64,000 nt of DNA from assembly GCA_918807975.1 (NCBI GenBank), contig OU964918.1, positions 55,660,477-55,724,476 of the forward strand, read 5' to 3'. Each line of letters opens with the position of its first letter. Position 1 is the stretch's first letter. This document shows, one piece after another, positions 1-11,756 of the stretch. The notes below the pieces were generated by a model. That model had not been told where the DNA came from, did not search any database, and worked only from the letters and a program-made list of their open reading frames with translations. The DNA comes from Aplidium turbinatum. Its lineage: Eukaryota > Chordata > Ascidiacea > Aplousobranchia > Polyclinidae. The translations under genes were made by a program, and so were the position numbers.

Positions 1-250
1 CAACTATCACAAGATGTATACAGTGACAATCTGCTTTTATTCCGACGTTTCGTCAATCAGACACGACTGACTTCTTGCTTGCACTCAAGTTCAAGAAGTT
101 GAAATTTACTGCATTTTTATGAATATTTTCAGATTCCTGATGAGGGCTTAAGTTAAGCCGAAAATGTTTGACTGTTAAACTATTTGTAAATATGTAAAAT
201 ATATTGTTGTAATGCTTAACCCTGTGGTATTGTTGTGTCTTATGCCTGTC
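1..250 (+). repeat. Penelope-like element terminal repeat remnant
   Basis: The segment carries a hammerhead-like core at 137-163, followed by an AT-rich tail with TGTTGTAATG and TTGTTGTGTCTTATG. A similar arrangement (stem, GAAA, then TTAAATGTAGTGTTGTTGCTGAG) ends each Penelope-like arm at 37.3 and 39.1 kb. It is therefore probably the end of a related retroelement whose body lies outside the window. No coding remnant is visible. Family assignment is inference. Confidence 0.4.
137..163 (+). ncRNA. Hammerhead-ribozyme-like core
   Basis: CTGATGAG (137-144) is followed by a 6-bp stem GGCTTA/TAAGCC (145-150 and 154-159, 3-nt loop) and then GAAA (160-163). This is the conserved core of a hammerhead ribozyme: CUGAUGA, stem II, GAAA. 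Such motifs are known from Penelope-like retroelements. I could not find convincing stem I or stem III pairing or a clear cleavage triplet, so self-cleavage is unproven. Confidence 0.4.
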
Positions 251-1400
251 TTTGATACAAAAAATTCAAAGACTCACTTATTAACAAGCACTGCCGTGTG
301 TGCAGCGATCATTTTCTGTCCAGCGATTACAAATGTGATCTAAGAGCAAAGCTACAAAGTTGGCTACCAAACCCAAACACTTTCCCACCCCTGAAGCTGT
401 ACCTTCTATCTTTCATTTTTTAACTTTGTAAAAGCCACTGCGAACGCAGTGCCCACAAAACTTGATCGACCTTAGTCTGCATGTGTAGGCTAAGTACGAA
501 CGGGCGTTTGAATAGCAAAGCAAGAAATGAATAAGACGTTGAAACAGGTCAGTAAAACATCGATAGGGTATAGGCAACTCGGAACACATAATTTTGATAT
601 ATATAAACCACTTGGTTCAAGCCAATTCTTTTCCTGCATTTTTTTCCTATTTCACCAGGCAGTGGATCAACAACTGAAATCTAAGCCAACTCCTCATTCT
701 ATAAACCACCTACCCCAGCAGAACCTACACTTTCCAGCGGTGTAAAAGTTCCAAAAAACATAAAGCTGTTGTCCACTTTATTACTAAATAATCACTAAAA
801 AAATTGCACTTCAGGTCCCTTTTAAGGTATTTTTTTAATGGTTTGAAAACACTAGCCTACATCATACAGTCTTTTAAACGTGCGTACATGGTGCGTATAC
901 TTGCTGTATGTGTCCAATGTCCATACTAGGTACTGCACGTATAATTTTGTTGATTCTAGCCCTTTCAAAAAAATCACGTGACCCCCGAGACACCAAAACA
1001 GGAAGTATATTGTGACGCGTTTCACGGGGATTTCCAAAACCGTGTCAGACAACGATTTGTTTAGGCCTACATTTCTTCAGAGCACTGATTTGTTTCTCAT
1101 ATGTTTTTTTCGAAACCAAATGTTAATATTTATATTCAAATAAGATCTATTATTAGGCTATCACAGATTTCACAAGCAAACGATTTTCCCGTATTGTATG
1201 TTTGTATTGCAGCATTGAATCGTTCTCTTTTATTATCATACATTGTATATTTGATTGGTCGAACGCTAGTCATTTCTTTTTATTTATACGTTTGATCTCC
1301 TTTAAAGTTTGATCTCCTTTAAAGTTTAATCTCCTTTTTTTAAAGACCTATGTTAATAAAACAAAAAACGATGTCCATTTTTTACTCTTTTTTTTCGGAA
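251..1400. other. Intergenic, no gene recognised
   Basis: AT-rich sequence with only short unconvincing open frames. GTTTGATCTCCTTTAAA is repeated in tandem near 1290-1330. The last few hundred bases may already belong to the Polinton fossil that follows, but no end repeat could be placed. Confidence 0.5.
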
Positions 1401-1856
1401 TAAAACCTTTTTCTATTTTAATTTGTCAGTGGAATCCAACTGTTAATTATTTCTGGATATCCTTTCCACTTTACTAAGGCAAGTTTCTTTTTATTCTTAC
1501 GAATGATTCTTTCTATTCTGAAAGTGTCATCAAGGGTTTGATTAGTTTTTAATCATTCTTGTTCATAAAACGATCCTGGAATTAACTCTCCACTCAAGTC
1601 TTCAATCACAAACGTGTATTTTTAATTTCAACAAATTTTTAAATTTCTTCAGTCCAATTAGGTGTAGGCTATAACCTTTGTCGAAAACCTTTCTTTTGTA
1701 TTTGCTAATTCGAACAAAGTCACCTACGTTTAATTTTGATTTTCCAAGTGGTGGTTGGTCCCTGTATCAATTGTAAGCAACACGACCAGAGTTCGTTTTC
1801 AAACTTGCTTCTGCCGGTGTCATTTTTATGGAAGAATGCTTTGTGTTGTATTTTTC

Positions 1857-2540
1857 TTACAATTCAGGAAGCCAATCTACAAATCGTGTTGAGCTTGTTT
1901 CCATAAATCGTTTCCATATTTTTTCCTTTATTGTTCGATTCCATCTTTCAACCAAACTTGATTTTTCTTCATTTTCTGTTGTGTACAAATCGATCTTTGC
2001 TTTTGCATGTTGATTAAAAAATTCTTTCCCTTTAGCAACCCAAAGCATTTTTGGTATTCTTCCAGATTGTTTAGAAATATTCTGAAAAGCTTTTGCGACT
2101 GTTTCACTTTTTTTGTCCTTTATCATTCCAATAAAATAAAATTTAGAAAACACATCAATTACCATCAACAAGTGCCTCACACCATTATTCCACTTGGAAA
2201 ATTTTTGCATTTCAACTAAATCTGCAGCCCATTTTTCATCAACTTGTTTTGAAAATACTTGACGTCTATTAAATTTTCTCCTTATTAGTTTATGCAACTC
2301 TTCAGTTAAACCCTCCTTTTTTATTGTCCTCAAACCTAATTTGTATTTTGTTTCAATTGCTCCTTGAACTAGTTTCTTGTCGAATGACTCTCTGATTCTT
2401 TTTGTTTTCGTCTTGGACAAGCTATCTAACATGGATTTATCACATTTTAATTTTCTTGCTTTGTTGTTATTATCCCGATAGCATATGTCATGTTTTAAAG
2501 CGATAGCATCAACTTGATCGTAGGGTTCTTGACCTGGCAT
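1857..2540 (-). pseudogene. Polinton integrase with a PLA2-like motif at its front (fossil)
   Basis: The 227-residue frame begins with PGQEPYDQVDAIALKHDICY, resembling the HDxxY-centred phospholipase A2 motif known from parvovirus VP1 proteins and some Polinton/adintovirus elements. The similarity continues upstream to about 2660. From about residue 85 it changes to a retroviral-type integrase core, with FSKQVDEKWAADLVEM, LLMVIDVFSKF and SSLVERWNRTIKEKIW. Remnants of the integrase C-terminal tail can be traced down to about 1420. Integrase joins element DNA to the host chromosome; the PLA2 domain in parvoviruses breaches endosomal membranes. This copy is a broken fossil. Confidence 0.75.
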
Positions 2541-2855
2541 TGGATTGTCGTTTGCATCTAGTTGTTGATCTAAAGGATTGAACGGACCTGTGTATTTGTG
2601 ACTTGGTAGAGTGAAACCACCTTTTGGTCTTGATAATTTTCCGATTGGTGAATGAATATCAATATTTTCACCAACAGAAACAAAACTTGTTTTCGTAGTT
2701 CCACAGTTAGCACAAACACATTTTGAAATTAGGCTATATTTTTTTTTTTGAATACGCTCACTTCCTGTAACACATTTAGTCTTCTTTCGTCCTTTAACGC
2801 AATAAGTTCCATATCAGTTTGTTTAATAATAAAATGAAAAAAAAAACATTTTCTA

Positions 2856-3480
2856 TCACATCAGCTCTTCTTCCTTAAAATATTGAATAAACATTTCATT
2901 AACTTCACTTGGGTTGTCATGAAAATCTTTTAACATTTCACCCGGCCAGAATTCTTCCTTTATTCCGTTCTGATATATAATAGATACAATATGTCCGTCC
3001 GAAAACCAGCTGGGACATGGCCTCTCTAGACTTGCCTCATCAAGGCGTAACCGTTTGCTCACTGGTGTTGGACGCTATGGTGCAGACATGTTGCGCTGGG
3101 GCTTGGCAGAGAGTGCTGCTTGTGAGTGGGACGAAATGCAGACGGCAGCCCACATTATCAAGGATTGCCGGCTATACAGACCACCCCATGGTATGGAAGG
3201 CCTAATTTCCATCGATGACGACACCAGGCAGTGGCTAACCAACGGATGCCCTGACATATAGCGACAACACGAGAGAAGAAGAAGATAGATACAACAATAC
3301 CCACACACAATTGAACTCATGTTTTGAATTTGTGAGTCATTGAAAATCGGAATTTCAATCGCGGGAACAAGTTCAAATGAATCAAAGTATTCAACACAAT
3401 CTGACCCCGGATCGTTAAATACAGAAACCCAATGAGTTCCTATGGTCCTGCAAAGTAATCTTGCGATTTAATAATCATCG
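2856..3480 (-). pseudogene. Polinton adenovirus-like cysteine protease remnant (fossil)
   Basis: Minus-strand translation near 3300-3470 shows GTHWV, VEYFDSF and CGYCCIY, matching the His, Asp and Cys neighbourhoods of the adenovirus-type maturation protease carried by Polintons. The C-terminal part (FWPGEMLKDFHDNPSEVNEM) lies at 2856-2979, beyond a LINE fragment inserted at 2990-3284. In the family this protease cleaves capsid precursors. The copy is broken. Confidence 0.65.
2990..3284 (+). mobile_element. 5'-truncated LINE fragment with 10-bp target duplication
   Basis: The frame at 3040-3261 reads LLTGVGRYGADMLRWGLAES and continues with CEW...AAHIIKDC and MEGLISIDDDTRQWL. This matches the C-terminal end of the larger LINE at 22194-25803 (LRTGVGLFRSTMHQWGMASS, CECG, ADHIINYC, VEGLRVMDDETKDWL). 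It ends in a GAAGAAGAAG tail. ATAGATACAA flanks both sides (2980-2989 and 3285-3294), the hallmark of target-primed reverse transcription. The surrounding minus-strand sequence is Polinton protease, so the fragment is a later insertion into it. Confidence 0.88.
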
Positions 3481-3541
3481 ATTCGTCATTTTTATGTTTT
3501 TTCTGGAAGCATGTCTTTAGAAAACACACCTCTAAAATATA

Positions 3542-4380
3542 CAGTAGAATTCGCCTATAACGGCTTCGTTTATAACGTCAATTCGCCTATTACGTCACAT
3601 TTCGCTCGGTCCCGGCAGAATTCCTATCTTTTACATACATTGTAGTTCGGCTACAACAGCATCGCCTATAGCGTCAATTCGCATGTAACAGCACCCTTTA
3701 TTGGTCCCTAGACGTCTTTTGTTCGTTTATAACGTCACTTTAAGCCATCACCTTCACCACGAACGGTCAGTCTTTTAATCCAGTTGGCGCTGCTGCTTGC
3801 AAAATGTCTTCCCTTTATTTCGCTACGTCGTTCTCAGCAGGGACTTTAACTAAATTAAGTTCTTTCCCGCGTGAAAAACTATCACGTGTAAAAAGCAGCT
3901 CTACAGCTGACCTTTAAACAACTCAAAGCAACAGTTGTACAATGTACGTGCAGTACCGGTACTGTATAAACTAATTAACTTCTTTTTCCCGCGTGAAAAA
4001 CTATCACGTGTAAAAAGCAGCTCTACAGCTGTGTCAAATCCGTGTCAAAACCGAAACAGCTCAAGATCAATGCCTTTTTTGCTAATAAACAAAGAACTTT
4101 TCTACTACTGTATGTAATTGTAACGAGCTGTATTGCGCAAATTTCCTGTACCTGTTACTGTAGGTTATTTTTTTTTAGCAATTTCTTTGTTTATTATATT
4201 TTCTGCGTGCCTTTTGTCAGTTTGGTGGTACACAGTAACCCTGATTGGATTATACACCTCTTTCTTTAATCAAAAGACAGTTGTGGAATAGTTTGTGGTA
4301 GTTCGTCTATAACGTCAATTCGGCTATAATGTCAGTTTTTGCAAATCCCCTAGAGGTGCCGTTATAAGCGAATTCTACTG
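3542..4380. mobile_element. TA-flanked MITE, pogo/Tc1-like
   Basis: Terminal inverted repeats CAGTAGAATTCGCCTATAAC (3542-3561) and its near-complement ending GCGAATTCTACTG (4380) are flanked by TA on both sides (3540-3541 and 4381-4382). The termini resemble pogo/Tigger-type ends. A block of about 55 bp (CCCGCGTGAAAAACTATCAC onward) is duplicated inside, at about 3866 and 3988. No transposase is visible, so it is non-autonomous. It interrupts the Polinton fossil. Confidence 0.85.
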
Positions 4381-4389
4381 TAGTTGCTT

Positions 4390-5033
4390 TTTTATCATTC
4401 TTTCAATATCAATATTGGAAAGTGGTTTCATCATCATTTTCAATTTTTTGAACAGCTTTGCTGGTTGCTCCATGAATTGCACCCGTTGCAGCAGCCAAAC
4501 CCAAAGTTGGTAAGACTTTTTTTAAACAGAGCACTGAAAATCCCATCTCCAAGCTTTTCCATCTGAGTTTTCGACATCTTCAAGTCCACACCTTGGTTTT
4601 GTATTCTTGCTTTCTCAATTTTTATGATCTGCCTCTCTGTTAGCAAAAGTGATGCATTTCTTATTCCACGCAGTCTTGTAGAAGACAAATGAATTGTATA
4701 CTCCTTGTTTCTTTTGCCCAGCAGAGACAATTTTTATTTTCTGATTTTCTGACAAATTCAAATCAAATTTTAAATTACACATCTATTACACACGAGAAAA
4801 TTATTAATCATCATCATAAAATCAAACCAAGAATCGGTATGTTCTTGAATGGAGAGTTTTCCCTAAGAGAAACCTGATCCATGAATTGGTTGTGGAAAGT
4901 AATGTGGAGTCCCAGACCTGGTTCCGTGTAGTTTCAATCCGTTCCATAGAAGATTTGGTAAAATTGCTCCAGCGAGACTTGCCAAAAGAGTCCCAAGAAA
5001 TCCTCCTTATTTTAGAAGCTATATTTGAATAAT
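4390..5033 (-). pseudogene. Polinton small virion-type protein segments (fossil)
   Basis: Minus-strand translation shows a short hydrophobic glycine-rich stretch (GGFLGTLLASLAGAILPNLL, about 4950-5010), then KTQMEKLGDGIFSALFKK near 4510-4570. Short hydrophobic, basic proteins of this look, compared with adenovirus pVI/pX, commonly lie between capsid and protease genes in Polintons. Assignment rests on position and composition and is tentative. The segment is broken. Confidence 0.45.
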
Positions 5034-5264
5034 TTAATTGTTACTGCGGTTCTTTTCTTTTTCGCGGTGTTTATCTGTTTTACCTGTGTTTTTACAGAGT
5101 AGACGTTGATAAGGAGAATCAGCGTTGTTTGCTTGGTTTCTGAAATTACCACCGAGAGTGAATTTTAACTCAATGTCTGCTGGGGAGTTCTTCAACCGAT
5201 CATTGCGTTTGGAGACGTCAAAATGATGAATTGGATACAAACCTGCCCAGTCTTCCACACTTAA
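5034..5264 (-). pseudogene. Polinton capsid protein, C-terminal piece (fossil)
   Basis: Minus-strand translation contains YPIHHFDVSKRNDRLKNSPA followed by DIELKFTLGGNF, typical of the C-terminal part of the Polinton capsid protein (worm homologue F54H12.2). The piece ends exactly at the TTAA at 5261-5264, where the piggyBac element begins; other pieces of the same gene lie beyond 15364. Fossil. Confidence 0.7.
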
Positions 5265-6213
5265 CCCTATTTCCTGTGACCCTTTTTCGCAAACTGACTT
5301 GCGGAGGGGGGGGTCGGTCCGACACAGGCACTTTAAACGCAAATAACTCATAAACGGCTTGACATAATTCAATCAAACTTTCACACAATACAGAAAAATT
5401 ATCTAGGAATACATAACCATTAACATTTTTTGCTTAATGCTGATAGGTTGTTACCAATAGGTATTTATTTGAAGGTTGATCATATTTTATATTTTGACTT
5501 TTGAAATAGTGTCTTAATCACCGCTTAATTAAGTGTGACAGGCTCGATCTTTTGTATTGGGACTAATCCTCCGCAATAATTATGACGCTCTTTGCGTGCT
5601 ACTTGCGTAGTATCGTTTGCTTGTTGATTTGCCTGAGGCGTTGCAATTTCTTTTGTCTAGTTGATACTTTGTAGAACCATAGAGAAATAAAACAAAGTAA
5701 CTGATACTTTGTTTTTGATAATCTTATAGCTTCGTTATATGGCTATTTGAAATTTTGAATGAAATGTGGGCTACTGCATGTAGTGTTGAAAAACGCCAGT
5801 GCCATCGAAAAACATTCTTGTTTTAGGTTTTTGTCAACATTATGGTGAAAACTTTTTGCAGGCTATTCCTAATTTTGAAAATTACCTTTCTTTTCATCTT
5901 TGTTTGAATAATAAAATTATTGCGGCAATAAAAACCTTTTTTTATTGTAGGAATGCAGCACTTCTTTCATCGATGATAAAGTATTTCCAATATAAAATAT
6001 TTTAGTAAACATTTTCATTTGCGTATTATATAGCCTAAATAACTTTCGCAGTAGATGCTATCTTCATAAATTTTTGTTGTTACCTTCTACATGACAGTAC
6101 AATAAGAGTATGCAAAATATAGTTGTTCTTGTATTCAACAAAGACACATTCAAAGCAAAAGCTAAAAAAGAAATTGCTAAATTGTTTGTATATACTGTAC
6201 TTGTAGCTTGTTT

Positions 6214-8148
6214 TTAGTTTTGACAGTTTGGACACTGTTGCAGAGCATGTTCGGAACACACAGCCTTGCCACAAGTTTCACATTGATTTTTGGGTTTGTT
6301 TGCGTTATCCTTTCGACTCTTTTGGCCCGGTCCAGAAGCTTCACTACAGCAAAACCCGCAACGTCTGCGAGTTTGTGATTTGTTTGGAAAAAGTTTTCGC
6401 TCCGTTGCCGAGGTTGTTGCAGTCACAGAACGATCAGTTTCCCCCAAAACAATGCGCATTTTACTTGCAATTACAGTGCGCAAACCTATCGTTGGTCTGC
6501 GCTGCACTTGAGGCAATATCAATTGCATGGCTAAATCCCATCCACAGTCGAACGAATTAACTTTTCTCGGATCGCTGTGGGTGTTCAAGCAAAGCAAACT
6601 GCTTGCATTTACGCGGCATGTATCAAGTACATAGGAGAATGCTGGGATTGTCCAACGTTTTGATTTGGTTTTTGTGGAGTATTTGGCCATTCGTTGATCT
6701 ACAATATCAGTTCCACCTTTTGTGAAATCATAAAGTTTGTATATTGCTGGTTTTTTTTTGATGTCACCTTTGACGGTACCTACAAGTGGTTGAAGAGTAG
6801 ATAACATCAACACATTTCGTAAACCCGTGCTTTTTGTTTTTACGACGTATGAGTGCAGAACTAATTTCTTTTTTTCTGCTTCCCAAAAGCATTTATACGA
6901 ATAAATGGCACGTCCAGCGGTTTGTTTTACTTGTGATGGAATACCTTTTCTATTAGCTTGGAGTGTTCCAACACAAGTAACATTGTGTGATAGAAGCCAT
7001 TGGGCTAGTGGAATGCTTGTGTAGAGGCGATCAAACGATATGTTCCTTCCTTGCAGGTCCACTTGATGTTGAAGTTTTGTTACCAAATGCTTTGTGACGT
7101 TTTCTGTTCCATATATATAAAATTCGCTTGAGTCGTCTTCTGGTTTTCCACAATATGGCAGTGAAGCGAATGTGAAACTATACCGTACCGCGTTGACTGA
7201 TTTGAATAGCAACCCGTATTTAGCCGGCTTGTTCGGATTGTATTGTTTGAAACCAATTTGATTTCGCATTGGATATAAAGTTTCGTCTATTGACAACCAT
7301 TCATCTGGTATCACATGTTTACCACAGTTTTCGTTAAAAATTTCAAAAAAGTCACGAAAGGCAGCAAATCTGTCTTTTATCCATTTTTCTCGTCTTTTAG
7401 ATGCGTCGTCAAATGTTACGCAGGCATGCAGAAAATCAAAACGTTTTTGGCCCATTGTAGCGCCAAAAACCGGATGGCCTGTAATCGAGGAAAACAAAAT
7501 TCTTGTGTCGTGATGGTTGAGTCCCAGGAGGCCACGCATATAGACTAAGCCTATAAAACTTAACATTTCAGTTTCGTCGGTATTGTGAAAATGAGTGTAC
7601 CTGCAGTCCTGTAAAACAGAAGGAGGCAATGCTCTCCGTACTGCCTGAATTCTTTCATTGGTACGTTCGATAATCATTTTCAGCATAGACAAACTAAAGA
7701 AAAGCTCCCACGCTGTCTTGATGTTGTTAGCTGACTTGGCACTGTCCCGAACACCTGGCGTATCAGTAATAACGGCAGATCTTGGCTGACGACCAATATT
7801 CCTAGGTGGTACAGTTGACCATACGATTTCTTTTTGTGGACCATTTTTACGAGAACCCTTTTCAAGCACTCCGACACACGATTCGTGCTGTGTCGTCGAA
7901 TGCGGATCGTAGTTGTTCATGTCAAGGGCTGATTCAATGTCATAAATAGGTTTTTTGTTGGTCGAAGTTGGTTCACTATTTTCATTTGCAGTTTCTTCAT
8001 CATCTTGGAAAATTGCTGTGGAATCATGAGCAGCGGTTTCATCCTCGTTGTCTTCACCACTGTCGTTTTCCAAGTTGCCGATATCTCCCAAATCCTCATC
8101 CAAAATTTGATTCAAGGCTTCGTCAATATTGTAATAGTGCGTTGCCAT
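6214..8148 (-). CDS. piggyBac transposase, full length
   Basis: This 644-residue uninterrupted frame is a DDE_Tnp_1_7 transposase that performs TTAA-specific cut-and-paste. An acidic N-terminal region (1-60) precedes the core. Catalytic aspartates are visible as D288 (LSIDETLYP), D373 (SFDRLYTSIPLA) and D481 (KGGTDIVDQ), each in the expected family context. The C terminus is cysteine-rich (C597, C600, C623, C626, C631, H634, C639, C642), the zinc-binding domain that recognises the inverted repeats. Length fits the family. The start at 8148 is the first Met of the frame. It lies inside matching inverted repeats, so the element could be autonomous or only recently silenced. Domestication is less likely because the ends persist. 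Confidence 0.93.
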   Translation of the reverse strand: MATHYYNIDEALNQILDEDLGDIGNLENDSGEDNEDETAAHDSTAIFQDDEETANENSEPTSTNKKPIYDIESALDMNNYDPHSTTQHESCVGVLEKGSRKNGPQKEIVWSTVPPRNIGRQPRSAVITDTPGVRDSAKSANNIKTAWELFFSLSMLKMIIERTNERIQAVRRALPPSVLQDCRYTHFHNTDETEMLSFIGLVYMRGLLGLNHHDTRILFSSITGHPVFGATMGQKRFDFLHACVTFDDASKRREKWIKDRFAAFRDFFEIFNENCGKHVIPDEWLSIDETLYPMRNQIGFKQYNPNKPAKYGLLFKSVNAVRYSFTFASLPYCGKPEDDSSEFYIYGTENVTKHLVTKLQHQVDLQGRNISFDRLYTSIPLAQWLLSHNVTCVGTLQANRKGIPSQVKQTAGRAIYSYKCFWEAEKKKLVLHSYVVKTKSTGLRNVLMLSTLQPLVGTVKGDIKKKPAIYKLYDFTKGGTDIVDQRMAKYSTKTKSKRWTIPAFSYVLDTCRVNASSLLCLNTHSDPRKVNSFDCGWDLAMQLILPQVQRRPTIGLRTVIASKMRIVLGETDRSVTATTSATERKLFPNKSQTRRRCGFCCSEASGPGQKSRKDNANKPKNQCETCGKAVCSEHALQQCPNCQN

Positions 8149-8149
8149 G

Positions 8150-11100
8150 ACAATAACAATTTAATTTCGTGCTAAAATAGGGTTGCGGGTAGATGACAAT
8201 ACTATAGATCTGACAAAAAGCAACAATGAAATTATTCATGTAGCCTACTTATGGTATTGTTCTAAACAACAAATAATTAAAAACAAATTTACTAATAGGC
8301 TGCATTTTTTAGGCTGTGACCGATTTTTTCTTTTTCTAAATTCTACCTGAAAATCCTTAGAATGATAACATGTCCTGACTAAATTGAAGCTTACAATATT
8401 CTTTGAAAAAATGCCTCAGAGAAGGATGAGAGGCTAGTTTAGCTGTAAATATATCTTATAACATTTTTTCTAATAACTACTGTAAGGTTACATTATTGTG
8501 AAACAACTTTCTATAGACTTACATTGAAATACAAACTTTCTATCGGTTTATATATTCTCAATCGATTAAAATATATACTCAATTGATCAATGCATAATAT
8601 ATCTAAGCAACATATTTCTGAAATATGTATGACATTCATTTTGCAGAACGAGGCAAAAAATTCCTAATACTATAGGTTATAACAACGAAACGTAGTTACT
8701 CTCAACTCTAGTATCTACGTACACGTTTTATCAGAGCATGCAGAGCAAATGCACTTTATTTGCTTGTTTCAAAATAAATTAGCCAAAAAGATTGAACAGC
8801 TTGCTGGTTCAATTTTTTGCTTCTCACAAATTTGGGTAGGTTTTATAGTAAATGGATTACATCTTTTTATGTATGGAAATCACAGCTGGAAAGCGATTAC
8901 GGTACTCTTACGACTTGTTTCCCAATCAATTAAAATTTCAGCTAAACTGAGAAGAACCGAAGCTTCAAAAACCATTGTACGTTTGTTAGGTTAATTAGCA
9001 GCCTATTGTCATGAAAGAATAAATTATAGCAAAATTCACAGTAAGAAACCTTTGTCATACAGGATTGTAGACCAAAATTAATTGAAAATAAACTAGTTTT
9101 TGTTTTTAATTCAAATAGGTTAAAAAATTTCATTATTTGTCTTTTAGGATGATTAAATGTTTGACCTACTTTGAAAGACAAATTGAATGAGATATTAGTG
9201 ATTTTTTGTGTGAGAATTCTATTTCAAGTCGATTGTCCTACATTTCAAGGATTGTTTCAACAATTATTTCAGGTGCCATAAAAACAATGACAGCAACCAA
9301 GCCGCCCTTATCTACTGCGTGACAAACTCAAAGTCGTGGCATAACGATACGAAAAAGAAACATTTAGCAAGATATCAAATCTTGCAAAAAAATCTTTTTT
9401 AGGCTGATTGCCATTGTCGTACAAAAACAAAAAATCTCTAAAGTTTTGACTTTTTTCTTCGGCAAAATTGAAGGTTATTGATATTTTAAAAATGCACGTT
9501 TGTGTCTAAACGATTGAAGTACCTTTTTTCATGTTGTCAACTAGATTTGCAAGATATCGCTTTCTACATTTTTTCTATATTATTGGACACGCATTTTCTG
9601 TCAAGCTATTTCTTACGCATTAGAAGATTTCTTTCTCTTCAAATTTTGAAATATCATTTTAGATGCAGTTTGCGGTTGACGGAGTTACTGCAAAAGCCTT
9701 CTTCCGTAATATTGATACACACCCAAAAAGGCGCATAAACGACTGCTGGCTGATAGATCACGTCACAATACGTCATAACGATGTTTTTCCGAACCAAAGA
9801 CCCAGAAAAACAATTTTTGTTGTATATTAGTTCAGACGTCTGCAGACGTTGAATCAATGAAAAAAAGTTATTTGCTAATTGGAAACGAAGTGATTGCTGT
9901 TCCCTATGTGCAAACATTTTGATAAAAAGTAATCAAGTTTTGGCCACAGCTTTCTGGTCCACTTAGGCTACTCTGGTCAATCGACTCACGGGCAAATAGC
10001 TTATACACTGAAGTTGTTTTGTGTAAAGTCTTGCTTGTGAAAAATTCAAAGTAAAAGCGCATAAAAACTATAATTGGTATCATCGCGAAGTATCAAATAG
10101 CTGTGAAAATCACTTCGAGCAGTTGTTTGTTATGATTTTCATTTTTCATTATGCAAACCAAGGTGAACCTCAATATACATATTTTATGCCAAACCATAAA
10201 AATCGTTTTTATTTTTTTTGTAATTAGTTGCATAAGACAAGGAAAACAATCCGTATAAAAAATAATTCAATTCAACATATTTTCCTTACTTTGTCAGATA
10301 TGCATTTTGTGTAACAATGCTTTAGAAAAATTGCTGAGTATGGTATAGCGTTTGAGATGCCGTCATAGAATGCAACTTTACCATTGATGGTGTTATTACA
10401 AAAGCCAATCTTTTGTCATGGAAATGCATTCGAAAACAAAAAGGCACAAAAGCGACTGACTGATAGATTACGTTACAACAACGAGGCATTGATTTCAGAT
10501 TCTTTCAACACAACAAAAAACTTTGCTCTAAATGACATACACGTTCAAATTTATTGAGAAAAATGTATAGGCTTATACGGTTTTGAAGTAAGCATTGGTG
10601 AAAATAAGCTTTTGAAGACCAACAAAAAGTTTGAAATGATTGAGTTGGTCCTAATAGTGTTTCTGATAAGATATATCAAAACTTTTGAAGCCTTGTAGAC
10701 AAAAAATAATTGTGTAATGTCTCAAGCACCTGCAAAATTACCATTTAGGTAAAGATTCAATGTTCATACAATATGTGAAATGTTAGTCAAAGCACAATAA
10801 CGTAGCTGCGCATGTTTTTTTCACAAAAGCCAAGCAGTTTAGATAGCCGATATCAAGTATTCTTCAATCTTTGGTTTTTATAAAAAATTTAACAACATCT
10901 ATAAATATTTATGTGAATATAAGTGTACCGGTACATACGGAAGTTTATTTGCGGATCAAGAACTCACTTCTCGTTGCTTTCCGAAAAGAAACTGTAATAT
11001 CTGTGCATATAACACTTTTATTAGCACCAAGCCGTTCGCACAGTCATTCACTTACATGAGACAAACTGCTGGTCAGGTGACCTCAAGTTCAATGAATACA

Positions 11101-11740
11101 CGTGGAAGGCATTCAACCGTAATAAAATAATAAAGCAGTGTTGCAGGGGTTGGCTATATATAGAACAGAAACCAACCAGAAATTTGCTACATCAGTCGGT
11201 TTGTTTTATGAGATGAACTGAGTTTTGTCAAGAAATTTTCCTAAGGCTTCTTTCTATAAGTTAGAAACAAAATGCATTAGCCATAGAAAACAATGTAAAA
11301 TGACATCTTTTTCAGCATGGCCAATCTTATGCTCTGATAATTTCAAAGAAACTCAGATGTAATTAAAAGATCAGTCAAAGCAACTCAAAACTCGAGTTTG
11401 CAAACAAAAGGCGGAATCATTACGGTTGAGTGCTTTACAACAAAGCCAACTCATGAGATATCTGCGTCGCAGACCACGCACTGCGGCGCTCAGTAATCCT
11501 ATTAATCCGTATAATTTGAAAACAAAAGGGCTAGCTAGTAGCTAGCTAAAATATCAGAGTATGTTATGAAAATCATGCCATATCTCTAAAACTATAGACA
11601 ATAGCAACGTCATTTAAATCGGAACAAATACTTGAATAATTTTTAGGAAAAGTCAAGAAATTTCAAAGGTGTGGATTGCGTAGTTCTTTAGTGATATTGC
11701 TTTGAAAAGCGCCAAGTCCCACCCGACCCCCCCCCCCCCA
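8150..11740. other. Noncoding interior of the piggyBac element
   Basis: AT-rich, without a recognisable gene. Two loosely similar blocks (about 9655-9790 and 10350-10500) both contain GCAAAAGCC or ACAAAAGCC, AAAAAGGC and CTGATAGATYACGT, suggesting an old internal duplication. No nested transposon end could be recognised. Confidence 0.5.
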
Positions 11741-11756
11741 CAGGACAAAGGGTTAA

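Larger units (their letters stand above)
5265..11752 (-). mobile_element. piggyBac element with TTAA target sites and intact transposase
   Basis: The ends are imperfect inverted repeats: CCCTATTTCCTGTG at 5265 and CCCTTTGTCCTGTG reading inward from 11752. TTAA flanks both sides (5261-5264 and 11753-11756), the target specificity of piggyBac. Both ends carry a G-rich run just inside the repeat. The only long frame is the 644-aa transposase at 6214-8148. At about 6.5 kb the element is longer than usual for piggyBac, mostly from AT-rich noncoding sequence between 8.15 and 11.75 kb. It is inserted in the Polinton capsid gene. Confidence 0.9.

Noticed and set aside
2856-3062. 68-codon minus-strand gene
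   Set aside because: It is chimeric: the lower part is Polinton protease sequence and the upper part is the antisense of an inserted LINE tail.
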